Assembly (NCBI GenBank): GCA_947444195.1
Contig: CANEZL010000045.1
Location: 1-37,453 of the forward strand
Source of the DNA: Methylobacteriaceae bacterium
GTDB lineage: Bacteria; Pseudomonadota; Alphaproteobacteria; Rhizobiales; Beijerinckiaceae
Reading direction: 5' to 3'
DNA: 37,453 nucleotides
In this document: one piece after another, positions 16,224 through 23,725 of the stretch
How positions within the stretch are numbered: position 1 is the first letter of the stretch
Layout of the letters: every line of letters begins with the position of its first letter
Notes under the pieces: generated by a model
What the model saw: the letters and a program-made list of their open reading frames with translations, nothing else
Told to the model about the DNA's origin: nothing
The model's database searches: none
Position numbers and translations under genes: made by a program

Positions 16224-17333
16224 ATGCCGACCCGTTCGCTCATGCGCGCACGGCCCGTGGCCGGGGATGCGCCCTCCCCGGCCCCGCGCGGGCTGTCGTC
16301 GCGCCATTTCCTGAAGCTGATCGAGGACACCGGCGAGGTCGGCTTCTGGTCCGCGATGCTGCGGCACGAGCGGCTCGACGCATCCGTCGGGCTCTTCCGC
16401 ATCCTCGGGCTCGACCCCGCGACGGAGCTCGGCTTCGGCGCCTGGCTCGACATGATCCATCCCGACGACCGGGCCGCCCACGGGGACCAAGTGGCGCTGC
16501 TTCGCTCCGGGCAGCCGGTCACGCGCGAGTTCCGCATCGTCCGGCCGGACAGGACGCAGCGCTGGGTCCGTCACCGCGCCGAGGTTCTCCTCGGGCCGGA
16601 CGGGACGCCGGCGCAGGGGCTGGGCGTGGTGTTCGACGTGACGGACCGCCACGACGCCATGCATGCCGTCCGGCAACGCCACGACCGCCTCAACGCCCTC
16701 ATCGCGGCGACCGCCGCGGTGTTCTGGATCAACGGGCCCGACGGCGAGCCCCGCGAGATGCCGCAGTGGCAGGCCCTGACCGGCCAGGGTCACGCGGAGA
16801 TGGCGGGCCAGGGCTGGCTGGACGCGGTACACCCGGACGACCGCGCCCGGACGACCGCCGCCTGGATGACGGCGGTCGAGCATGCCACGCCGTACAACAC
16901 CGAGTATCGGGTCCTCTGCGCGGACGGCGTCTATCGCTGGTTCAACGCGCGCGGCGCGCCGGTCCTCAACCGCGACGGCTCGGTGCGCGAATGGGTCGGC
17001 GTGTGCCTCGCCGTGCCCGGCCGGAACCGCTTCGCCGCGACGCGACCCGATGCCGCCTCCCCGGCCGGACCGCCTGGGCCGGTCGGGCCAGCCGCGCCAT
17101 ATCCCCTCACGGCCGCGCAGGTCCGTGCCGCCCGCGGGATGACCGGCCTGTCGAAGGACGAGCTCGCCAAGCGGGCGAAGGTCTCGGTCTCGACCATCGT
17201 GCGTCTGGAGGACCAGGGTTGCGCGGTGCGTCCCCGCTCGGACACGGTCATGGCCGTACGCCGGGCGTTCGAGGAGGCGGGCGTGGCCTTCGTCCTGGAC
17301 GTCGAAGGCAGGCCGGCGCTCCGCGAGGCCTGA
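16224..17333 (+). CDS. PAS-PAS sensor with C-terminal XRE helix-turn-helix
   Basis: A 369-residue cytoplasmic protein. Two PAS domains of the PAS-fold-3 type lie at about 28-150 and 155-268; each has the MIHPDDR/AVHPDDR motif and a PDRTQRWVRHRAE or ADGVYRWFNARGA strand pair. A Pro/Gly-rich linker leads to an XRE-type HTH at about 300-350 (GMTGLSKDELAKRAKVSVST, IVRLEDQG). It is thus a one-component sensor binding DNA directly rather than a kinase. GGAG precedes the ATG by about 10 bp. No transmembrane segment is present. The divergent HD-GYP gene is its most likely target, by position. Ligand unknown. Confidence 0.9.
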   Translation: MPTRSLMRARPVAGDAPSPAPRGLSSRHFLKLIEDTGEVGFWSAMLRHERLDASVGLFRILGLDPATELGFGAWLDMIHPDDRAAHGDQVALLRSGQPVTREFRIVRPDRTQRWVRHRAEVLLGPDGTPAQGLGVVFDVTDRHDAMHAVRQRHDRLNALIAATAAVFWINGPDGEPREMPQWQALTGQGHAEMAGQGWLDAVHPDDRARTTAAWMTAVEHATPYNTEYRVLCADGVYRWFNARGAPVLNRDGSVREWVGVCLAVPGRNRFAATRPDAASPAGPPGPVGPAAPYPLTAAQVRAARGMTGLSKDELAKRAKVSVSTIVRLEDQGCAVRPRSDTVMAVRRAFEEAGVAFVLDVEGRPALREA

Positions 17334-17599
17334 CCGCCGCCTCTGAAGGGGGGAGGTGCCCCGTCCTTGCGCCGCTCGGCCCGGCGGACGCGGCGCTGCC
17401 GGCCCCCAGGGGCCATCGCCGGGCCTGGACGGAGCGGCGAGGCCGGCGCCCGTGGTGACGAACCGGACCCGCCCGCACCGGCCTGGCCTGGCAGCCGGGA
17501 TCGGCGAGGCCCGGCGTCCGCCACTGACCGGGCCGCCCGTGATGGCGGGAACCGGCTGCTCGCCGCAGGATCGCCTGGCAGGCGCGTCCGAGGGCTCGA

Positions 17600-18619
17600 T
17601 CAGGCGAGGCTCCCCTCGCCGCACCCGCCACGCCCTGCCACGGCGAACGTGACCGGCGCGGGCCGGTCCGCGTCCTCGGCGCGACCTCGCGCCGGTTCGA
17701 GCAGCGCGGCGACATGCGCTTCCGCGGAACGCGCCAGGCCGACCAGGTCGTAGCCCCCCTCCAACAGCGAGACGACGCGACCGCCGCATACGGCGTCCGC
17801 GACCGCCATGACCTGCTCGGTCGCCCAGCGGAAGTCCGCCTCCGTGAGCGCGAGGTCGGCCAGCGGGTCGCGCCAATGCGCGTCGAAACCGGCCGAGACG
17901 AGCACGATGTCGGGCCTGAACGCCGAGATCCGGGGAAGCACGGCCGTGCGAAGCGCCTCCCGGAACACCGTCCCGTCGGCGCCCGCGGGAAGGGGAACGT
18001 TCACGACGGTGTCGTGCTCGCCGCGCTCGGAGGCCGCCCCCGTCCCGGGATAGGCCGGCCACTGGTGGGTCGAGCAGAACAGCACGTCCGGGTCGTCCCA
18101 GAAGATCTCCTGCGTCCCGTCCCCATGGTGGGCATCCCAATCCAGGATCGCGACGCGCCCCGCCCCCTGCGCGACCCGGGCGTGACGTGCCGCGACGGCG
18201 ACGTTGTTGAAGAAGCAGAAGCCGGCCGTCCGCGCCCGGCCGGCATGGTGGCCGGGCGGCCGCATGGCCGAGAACGCGTTGCGGACCCTGCCGGTCATGA
18301 CCTCGTCGACGGCCTGCACGGCGGCGCCGGCGCCGCGTAGGGCCGCCTCCAGCGTCCCGGGCGAGATGTAGGTGTCAGCCGGAGCCTGCTCGACGGCGAC
18401 GTTGCGAAGCCTCTCGATGGTGGCGACGACGTAGGACTCCTCGTGCGCGCGGATCAGGGCGGCCTCCGAGGCGACGGGCGCCTGCTCGCGGACGAGTCCG
18501 GCGAAGCGTTCCTGCTCCAGGCATCGCTCGACCACCCTGACGCGGTCGGGGCGCTCGGGATGCCATGGCGGCGCGAGGTGGGCGAGCGCGGCCATGTGCG
18601 TGAGATGCAGGGTCGTCAT
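17600..18619 (-). CDS. class II HDAC-like deacetylase / acetylpolyamine amidohydrolase family
   Basis: A 339-residue zinc-dependent amidohydrolase of the arginase-HDAC fold. Catalytic residues are all visible: the H124-H125 pair in RPPGHHAG, zinc ligands D162 and H164 in DWDAHHGDG, D246 in SAGFDAHWRDPL, and the transition-state tyrosine Y290 in LLEGGYD. Bacterial members remove acetyl groups from lysines, polyamines or acetoin-pathway proteins; which substrate applies here cannot be told. GGAGG immediately precedes the ATG at 18619. The nearest FNR-type box is 209 bp upstream and better placed for the divergent pdxH gene, so regulon membership is uncertain. Confidence 0.92.
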   Translation of the reverse strand: MTTLHLTHMAALAHLAPPWHPERPDRVRVVERCLEQERFAGLVREQAPVASEAALIRAHEESYVVATIERLRNVAVEQAPADTYISPGTLEAALRGAGAAVQAVDEVMTGRVRNAFSAMRPPGHHAGRARTAGFCFFNNVAVAARHARVAQGAGRVAILDWDAHHGDGTQEIFWDDPDVLFCSTHQWPAYPGTGAASERGEHDTVVNVPLPAGADGTVFREALRTAVLPRISAFRPDIVLVSAGFDAHWRDPLADLALTEADFRWATEQVMAVADAVCGGRVVSLLEGGYDLVGLARSAEAHVAALLEPARGRAEDADRPAPVTFAVAGRGGCGEGSLA

Positions 18620-18827
18620 CGGAGGCCTCCCCATCGGGTTCCTTGATCGTTCCGGTCGGAGCCGGTGCCCGGCGCCTCCCCCAGCCTGCCCCGTCGGCCT
18701 GCCTCGGGCCCGGCCATGGCTCGATGCGCGCTCCGCCGCGGCCCCGGTCGCGCGGGGCGAGGACGCACCGGCCCGCGTCGCCGCCCGGGTCCCGGATCGA
18801 GCCAGGCGATGGCCGCCAGGTCCGTCG

Positions 18828-18841
18828 TTGACCTGGATCAA
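18828..18841 (+). promoter_or_regulatory. FNR/FixK-type box TTGACCTGGATCAA
   Basis: Nearly symmetrical box (TTGAC/ATCAA) followed by GG. It ends 72 bp before the pdxH start and stands 209 bp from the divergent deacetylase gene. Confidence 0.8.
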
Positions 18842-18912
18842 GGCCGGCGCCGGCGAAATCACCCAGGCCACGGGACGAGGCGGCCCCGCAATCCGCCGTC
18901 GGGGAGGCGAAC

Positions 18913-19560
18913 ATGGCGGAAACCATCGCCCGGACGCGCCCGGGGGACGACGTCCACGGGCCGGGCACGGACGGCTTCCCGGGCCGCGAGGATCCCTGGG
19001 CCTTGTTCACGGACTGGATGGCGGAGGCCAAGCGCGCCGAGCCGAACGACCCGCACGCCCTGGCCCTCGCCACGGTCGGGGCCGATGGCCTGCCGGACGT
19101 CCGGATCATGCTGCTGAAGTCCTTCGACGCGCGCGGGCTCGTGTTCTTCACGAACGACGGGTCGGCCAAGGGCGTGCAGCTCGCCGAGAACGCGCATGCC
19201 GCCGTCGTCCTGCACTGGAAAAGCCTCCGTCGCCAGGTTCGCGCCCGGGGTTCGGTCACGCCGGTCGGCGCGGAGGAGTCTGATGCCTATTTCGCGCGCC
19301 GCCCCCGCGAGAGCCGCATCGGCGCGCTCGCCAGCCGCCAGTCGCGTCCCCTCGCCGACCGCGAGACGCTGTTGCGGGAGGTGGACCCCCTGACCTGCCG
19401 CCTGGACGGCCGGCCGGTGCCCCGCCCCGCGCACTGGCGGGGCTTCCGCCTCTTGCCGGCCGCGTTCGAGTTCTGGCAGGAACGTGCCCACCGCCTGCAT
19501 GACCGCGTTCGTTTCGCGAAGGAGGCGGGCGGCTGGGTCTCCACGTGCCTGTACCCCTGA
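18913..19560 (+). CDS. pdxH: pyridoxamine/pyridoxine 5'-phosphate oxidase
   Basis: A 215-residue FMN enzyme that oxidises pyridoxine or pyridoxamine phosphate to pyridoxal phosphate, using O2 and releasing H2O2. FMN-site blocks are DVRIMLLKSFDARGLVFFTN and LHWKSLRRQVRARG; SRIGALASRQSRPL follows, then the C-terminal HWRGFRLLPAAFEFWQ and HRLHDRVRF. The usual Arg of the terminal RLxP is Cys here (TCLYP). An FNR-type box lies 72 bp upstream. A small gene starts 9 bp after the stop and is likely translationally coupled. This may be an extra copy beside a chromosomal pdxH; I cannot check that here. Confidence 0.93.
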   Translation: MAETIARTRPGDDVHGPGTDGFPGREDPWALFTDWMAEAKRAEPNDPHALALATVGADGLPDVRIMLLKSFDARGLVFFTNDGSAKGVQLAENAHAAVVLHWKSLRRQVRARGSVTPVGAEESDAYFARRPRESRIGALASRQSRPLADRETLLREVDPLTCRLDGRPVPRPAHWRGFRLLPAAFEFWQERAHRLHDRVRFAKEAGGWVSTCLYP

Positions 19561-19569
19561 GGATTGCCG

Positions 19570-19845
19570 ATGGGCAAACCGCGTTTCGCGTGGCAGTCGT
19601 GGCCGTCCCGGACCGCGACCGGGTCCGATACGGGCGGGCCGGAAGACCTGCTCGCCCTTGCCAGGACGCACGACGCGGTGGCGGGGCGCCTCGCCGAGCA
19701 GGCGTCCCGGCTCGATCCGTCCGGCTCCACCCCCGCCATGCGCCCCTTGCGCTGGATGGTGCGCGAGCACAGGATCAAGGCCCTTCTCCTGCGCGGCCGG
19801 GCCGCCTGCGTCCGGGACCGTCCTCCGCCCAGGGCACTTGGCTGA
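19570..19845 (+). CDS. hypothetical protein coupled to pdxH (91 aa)
   Basis: A 91-residue protein opening MGKPRFAWQSWPSRTATG, with a central helix LLALARTHDAVAGRLAEQAS and a basic second half (LRWMVREHRIKALLLRGRAA). GAGG overlaps the pdxH stop, about 8 bp before this ATG, which argues for coupled translation. No family was recognised. It converges with the FixK-type gene that ends 19 bp further on. It may be a small regulon protein under the box at 18828. Confidence 0.55.
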   Translation: MGKPRFAWQSWPSRTATGSDTGGPEDLLALARTHDAVAGRLAEQASRLDPSGSTPAMRPLRWMVREHRIKALLLRGRAACVRDRPPPRALG

Positions 19846-19864
19846 GCCGGTGCCGCCGCGCCGT

Positions 19865-20554
19865 TCAGTCGGCGAGACGCCGCAGGGCGCGCGGGTCCCG
19901 CAGGACCACGGCCCGACGGTTCGGGGGGAGCTCGATCAGGCCCTCGCGTTCCAGTTGGGTCACCGCCCGCGAGACGCTCTCGACCGTAAGGCCGAGATGG
20001 TCCGCCATGTCGGTGCGCGACATCGGCAGCTCGACGGCCGCGCCCCCGGCCCGCTGCGACAGGCAGAGCAGGAAAGTGGCGATCCGCTCCTTGGCCGACT
20101 TGCGGCCGAGCAGCAGCATGTGGTCCTGCGCCCGCTCCAGGCTCCGCATCATCGCGGCCACGACCTCCCTTGCCAGCAGTCCGTCGTCGCCGGCCAGCGC
20201 CCGGGCCTCGCGGCGATGCACGACGAGGCGCGTCTCGGTCACGGCCTCCGCGTTGAAGCGATGCTCGCCGCCGGCCTCCACGCCGAAGATGTCGCCCGGC
20301 AGGTGGAAGGCATCGATCTGCCGGCGTCCGTCGGACAGAAGTTTGTAGGTGCGGACCACGCCCGAGACGACCTTGTAGAAGGTCCCTGCCCGGTCGCCCT
20401 CGGCGAAGATCTCCTCGTCGGGCGCGCAGGTCCGGCGCGTCCCGGCGCGGGCCTCGGCCGCGGGTTGCGGCGGCGCGGCCCGCGGGACGCCCCGATCCAG
20501 CAGGGCCGTCGCGAGGACGGGGGCGAGGCCGGCGGTGGCGAGGGCGGTCTGCAT
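19865..20554 (-). CDS. fixK: FixK-type Crp/Fnr transcription activator
   Basis: A 229-residue Crp/Fnr protein without the cysteine cluster (only C43 and C164), as in rhizobial FixK. The beta roll spans about 45-120 (FAEGDRAGTFYKVVSGVVRT, LLSDGRRQIDAFHLPGDIFG), then the dimer helix and an HTH at 170-205. The recognition helix TVESVSRAV carries E192, S195 and R196, the TTGAT-reading set. GGAAGG precedes the ATG. It lies 74 bp downstream of a single-domain response regulator on the same strand, whose promoter has an FNR-type box. So Fnr probably drives FixK and both act on the same boxes. C164 could be a redox site; that is speculation. Confidence 0.88.
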   Translation of the reverse strand: MQTALATAGLAPVLATALLDRGVPRAAPPQPAAEARAGTRRTCAPDEEIFAEGDRAGTFYKVVSGVVRTYKLLSDGRRQIDAFHLPGDIFGVEAGGEHRFNAEAVTETRLVVHRREARALAGDDGLLAREVVAAMMRSLERAQDHMLLLGRKSAKERIATFLLCLSQRAGGAAVELPMSRTDMADHLGLTVESVSRAVTQLEREGLIELPPNRRAVVLRDPRALRRLAD

Positions 20555-20628
20555 GGGAGCCTTCCGGGTGGCGGAACGTTGCTCCTGGCTACGCCCCGGA
20601 GGGCCCGGGCGAAATTCCGGCTCTTCCC

Positions 20629-21051
20629 TTAAGGGGCGCCCCTAGGGGATTCCACGGATGGGGCCGAGTGGCTCTCGCGGGAGGCCGCCAGGGCCTCGTG
20701 GATGCCGTCGAGGAGGGCGCCGTCCTCGAACGGCTTCTCGACCACGTGGCGGAAGCCCGCGCGGGCGGCGCGGCCTTGCAGGTCGCCGGCGGGCCGAGCC
20801 GTGATCAGGATGGCCGGGAGGTCGACGTCGCGGTCGCGCAACCGTCCGACGAGCTCGAACCCATCCATCCCCGGCATCCAGTAGTCCACCACGAGGCATC
20901 CTGTCCTGGGTAGCGACGCGTCGCGGAGCAGCTCGGCCCCGTCCTCGTACAGGCGCACATGGAGACCTTCGAGCTCCAGGACAAACTTCAGGGAATTGCG
21001 GACGGCCTCATCGTCGTCGACGACGAGGACAGGTCCCGTGTGCTTCGGCAT
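20629..21051 (-). CDS. single-domain response regulator (FixJ receiver-like)
   Basis: A 140-residue CheY-like receiver with no output domain. Phosphorylation features are complete: acidic D12-D13, acceptor D56 in CLVVDYWMPGMDG, T84 in ILITAR, and K106 in VEKPF. The sequence is closest in style to the FixJ receiver family, but the chain ends after a short Ser/Pro tail instead of a LuxR HTH. It lies upstream of fixK with an FNR-type box 55 bp before its ATG. No cognate kinase adjoins; the HWE kinase at 31019 is a distant candidate. It may act as a phosphate sink or by protein contact. Confidence 0.9.
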   Translation of the reverse strand: MPKHTGPVLVVDDDEAVRNSLKFVLELEGLHVRLYEDGAELLRDASLPRTGCLVVDYWMPGMDGFELVGRLRDRDVDLPAILITARPAGDLQGRAARAGFRHVVEKPFEDGALLDGIHEALAASRESHSAPSVESPRGAP

Positions 21052-21105
21052 TGTGGCGCCCGATCCTTGCTCCCCGTTGCCTAGGCCCGACACGCGAAGG
21101 GCGCC

Positions 21106-21119
21106 TTGATCTGCCTCAA
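21106..21119 (-). promoter_or_regulatory. FNR/FixK-type box (TTGATCTGCCTCAA on +)
   Basis: Read toward the gene it is TTGAGGCAGATCAA followed by GG. It ends 55 bp before the response-regulator start and probably drives the response regulator-fixK unit. Confidence 0.75.
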
Positions 21120-21170
21120 CCGCCGCGCCGCCTCCATGGGGCGCGGATCGGGCTCGCGGGCAGCCGGCGC

Positions 21171-21596
21171 TCAGCCCAGCGCGGGCACCGGCGTCTGCAG
21201 CCTGTCCCGTTCCCCGGCGCGCCAGTCGGGAGGGATGTCCCGTAAGGACAGCATCCCGACGACCGCGTCGCCCCGCATGACCGGCAGGTGCCGGTAGCCG
21301 CCGCCCAGCATGGCGCGGAGCGCTTCCGGGATGCCGGCGTGGGCCTGGACGGTCCTGGGATCCCGCGTCATCACCTCGCGGACGAGCGTCAGCATCGGGT
21401 CGCGGTGGCCGGCGACGACGCGGACGGCGACGTCGCGCTCGCTCAGGATGCCGACGAGCCTTCGCCCATCGACGACCGCGAGGGCCCCGACCCCGCGCTC
21501 GCGCATCCGGTGGCACGCGGCCGCGACCGTGAAGCTGCCGGTCACGTCGACCAGCGGGCGGCCGGCCAGAAGGTCCTCGACGGTTCGGGTTGTCAT
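21171..21596 (-). CDS. CBS-pair domain protein
   Basis: A 141-residue protein consisting of one pair of CBS domains (about 8-62 and 72-126): AACHRMRERGVGALAVVDGR, LVGILSERDVAVRVV, then VREVMTRDPRTVQAHAGIPE, YRHLPVMRGDAVVGMLSLRD. Stand-alone CBS pairs bind adenine nucleotides and report energy state; a CBS protein is a known member of low-oxygen regulons such as mycobacterial DosR. An FNR-type box (21727-21740) lies 131 bp upstream, further than usual. It follows the response-regulator block on the same strand but has its own upstream region. Confidence 0.92.
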   Translation of the reverse strand: MTTRTVEDLLAGRPLVDVTGSFTVAAACHRMRERGVGALAVVDGRRLVGILSERDVAVRVVAGHRDPMLTLVREVMTRDPRTVQAHAGIPEALRAMLGGGYRHLPVMRGDAVVGMLSLRDIPPDWRAGERDRLQTPVPALG

Positions 21597-21726
21597 GCCG
21601 TGCCTCCCGGGTGCGCGCTCGCCGGGCCGGCGCAAGTCGGTCCGGCGCGGCCGGACCTTCCTCGGTGACGACCACCGACCGTCGCATAACGCCCCACGCT
21701 CGTATCGCGGCGCGTGGGACCGGTCC

Positions 21727-21740
21727 CTGACCTGGATCAA
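21727..21740. promoter_or_regulatory. FNR/FixK-type box CTGACCTGGATCAA
   Basis: One mismatch in the TTGA half. On the minus strand it could serve the CBS gene 131 bp away; its stronger half and trailing GG face plus-strand sequence that has no recognisable gene. Confidence 0.55.
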
Positions 21741-22177
21741 GGGATTGCCGCGCCAACGCTTCCTTGGCTCATGGGACGCGCCCTGGATGCAGCCTTTCCG
21801 GCCCGTGTCGCCGACAGGAACCGGCGCCCGCCGGGACGCGGGCCGACCGGGGACGCTCCGGGGTGTCGGCGCGTGAGGCTGCGGCGACCTATGCCCGTTC
21901 CGCAGCCCATCGACACGCTGACCCGGTCGTGGGTGACGACCGGCCGTACGCTCTCCGGGCAGGTGACGGTGCGGGCCGCTGCACTGACGTCGGCGAGGCG
22001 GTCTGGCTTGGCTGCTCCCGACGGTGCGGGCCGAGCCAGGTTGCGACGTCCGCCGGCATTCGACGCCGACCGGAAAAGTCTTCCGGATCTTCCCTCGCTC
22101 GCGGCCACGCGTCGGCCTGAATGTCCTTCGAATGTTCGGGTCCCATCGCGTGGGGAAGAAGTTGCCGTCCCAACGCC
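21741..22177. other. gene-poor region behind an FNR-type box
   Basis: About 440 bp with open but unconvincing frames on both strands. The box at 21727 points into it, which suggests a lost gene, but no family can be recognised in any frame. Confidence 0.4.
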
Positions 22178-22432
22178 TCAATCGATGTCGTTGGCCCTCG
22201 GTTCTGGGTCGGCAACGAGGTGCTTGTCCTGGAGCCTGATGCGTCTGAGCCGCAACGCCATGAGCTTGTCCATCTCGCGCCAGAGCCTTAGCTGGGCACC
22301 CGCAGTCTCCGATTCGGCCTCGGTCATTCCCACCACGGCCGAGGTGTAGGCCGCAGTCAGCACTTCCGCCTGGGAAATGGCGAAATCAAGCTCGCTGAGC
22401 AGCTCATCAAAGTCGGCCACAGGTAAATCCAC
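22178..22432 (-). CDS. hypothetical helical protein (84 aa)
   Basis: An 84-residue acidic helical protein, starting at GTG 22432 (MDLPVADFDELLSELDFAIS) and ending PEPRANDID. The middle (REMDKLMALRLRRIRLQDKH) is a charged helix, so a small two-helix hairpin or coiled coil is likely. No family recognised. There is no clear FNR-type box upstream. GC content looks a little lower than in neighbouring genes. Confidence 0.55.
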   Translation of the reverse strand: MDLPVADFDELLSELDFAISQAEVLTAAYTSAVVGMTEAESETAGAQLRLWREMDKLMALRLRRIRLQDKHLVADPEPRANDID

Positions 22433-22879
22433 GCAACGTCGTCGACAGTAATTTAGTTTCCGCCGAGCTCAAAGCCATTTCAGCATCTGCGGCTTCCGAC
22501 ATATGAACCAAGGGAAGCCGGGACTTGCATGCTTGGCCGGATGCGGCGTCCAGCACCCGAGGCGAGCGATGTGCCGCGCGGCGTTGTGCTCTCGGGCGTA
22601 TTCCGCTCCACGCTCGCGGTACTCCATCGCCCGATACCGAACTCCGTTCCCGTGATCGCGCATCCGGTGGCAGGCGGACCCTGCCGTGGGGTAGCCGGCA
22701 ATGCTGATCGGGGGGACGGCTCGTCGGCGGGCCTCCGACCGGGCGGGGTGTGATACCGTCTTCCATGTACCGGCGGACGGGGTTGCCGCCCCATCGTACG
22801 TGCGACCACCGTCCGGGGCGTGCCGCAAGACACCGCTCGCGAGGGTGCCGACCGGTACCGCGGGACGTGCGGTCGATCC
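22433..22879. other. mostly noncoding region; doubtful small frame at 22471-22627 (-)
   Basis: A minus-strand frame from ATG 22627 begins MEYRERGAEYAREHNAAR, recalling the start of short helical proteins common in Methylobacterium, but then becomes unlike them. Just upstream in the same frame is ACHRMRDHG, matching the CBS protein segment ACHRMRERG at 21171-21596. The region may hold rearranged gene scraps. Confidence 0.35.
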
Positions 22880-22893
22880 TTGACCTGAATCAA
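22880..22893 (+). promoter_or_regulatory. FNR/FixK-type box TTGACCTGAATCAA
   Basis: Nearly symmetrical, followed by GG, ending 56 bp before the pqqC start. Confidence 0.8.
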
Positions 22894-22948
22894 GGCAGCG
22901 CGGCGCCTTTCTTCCGATCCAACACACACCTTTCACGCCGGATGCGCC

Positions 22949-23725
22949 ATGAACGCAGCTTTTGCTCCACCTGACGCCGACGCGGCGCCGCGCCTCATGA
23001 ACCCGAACGAGCTGGAGGCGGCGCTCCGAGACATCGGTGCGCGGCGCTACCACAACCTGCACCCGTTCCACCGCCTGCTCCACGACGGCAAGCTCGGCAA
23101 GGATCAGGTGCGCGCCTGGGCGCTCAACCGCTACTACTACCAGGCCATGATCCCGGTGAAGGACGCGGCCGTGCTCGCCCGCCTGCCGGACGCGAGCCTG
23201 CGCCGGATCTGGCGCCAGCGCATCGTCGACCATGACGGCGACCACGAGGGCGACGGCGGCATCGAGCGCTGGCTGAAGCTCGCCGAGGGCGTCGGCTTCG
23301 CGCGCGACTACGTGCTCTCGACGAAGGGCATCCTCTCGGCGACCCGCTTCTCGGTGGACGCCTACGTGCACTTCGTCTCGGAGCGGAGCCTCCTGGAGGC
23401 GATCGCCTCCTCGCTCACCGAGATGTTCTCGCCGACCATCATCTCCGAGCGCGTCGCCGGGATGCTGAAGAACTACGACTTCATCACGAAGGAGACGCTC
23501 GCCTATTTCGACAAGCGCCTGACCCAGGCTCCGCGCGACGCCGACTTCGCCCTCGACTACGTCAAGCGCCACGCCACGACGCCGGAGCTGCAGCGCGCCG
23601 CGATGGACGCGCTGACCTTCAAGTGCACCGTGCTCTGGACGCAGCTCGACGCCCTCTACTTCGCCTATGTCGCGCCCGGCCTGGTCCCCCCGGACGCCTG
23701 GCAGCCGGGCGAGGGTCTCGCTTGA
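22949..23725 (+). CDS. pqqC: pyrroloquinoline-quinone synthase PqqC
   Basis: A 258-residue haem-oxygenase-fold oxidase that carries out the last step of PQQ synthesis, an O2-consuming ring closure and oxidation. Conserved blocks are present: RRYHNLHPFHRLLHDGKL, WALNRYYYQAMIPVKD, RIVDHDGDHEGDGGIERWL and LSATRFSVDAYVHFV, with TFKCTVLWTQLDALY near the end. Length is that of a free-standing PqqC. In Methylobacterium extorquens PqqC is fused to PqqD, whereas this one has no PqqD part and no pqqABDE neighbours. An FNR-type box lies 56 bp before the ATG. It is probably an accessory copy for low-oxygen growth; a different quinone-related role cannot be excluded. Confidence 0.93.
   Translation: MNAAFAPPDADAAPRLMNPNELEAALRDIGARRYHNLHPFHRLLHDGKLGKDQVRAWALNRYYYQAMIPVKDAAVLARLPDASLRRIWRQRIVDHDGDHEGDGGIERWLKLAEGVGFARDYVLSTKGILSATRFSVDAYVHFVSERSLLEAIASSLTEMFSPTIISERVAGMLKNYDFITKETLAYFDKRLTQAPRDADFALDYVKRHATTPELQRAAMDALTFKCTVLWTQLDALYFAYVAPGLVPPDAWQPGEGLA

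Noticed and set aside
18643..18656. TTGATC half-site just before the deacetylase start
   Set aside because: The partner half is absent (ACCGG), and it is only 24 bp from the ATG.
19752..19765. TTGCGCTGGATGGT, resembling an FNR-type box
   Set aside because: It lies inside the coding sequence of the gene at 19570-19845, and the right half is ATGGT, not ATCAA.
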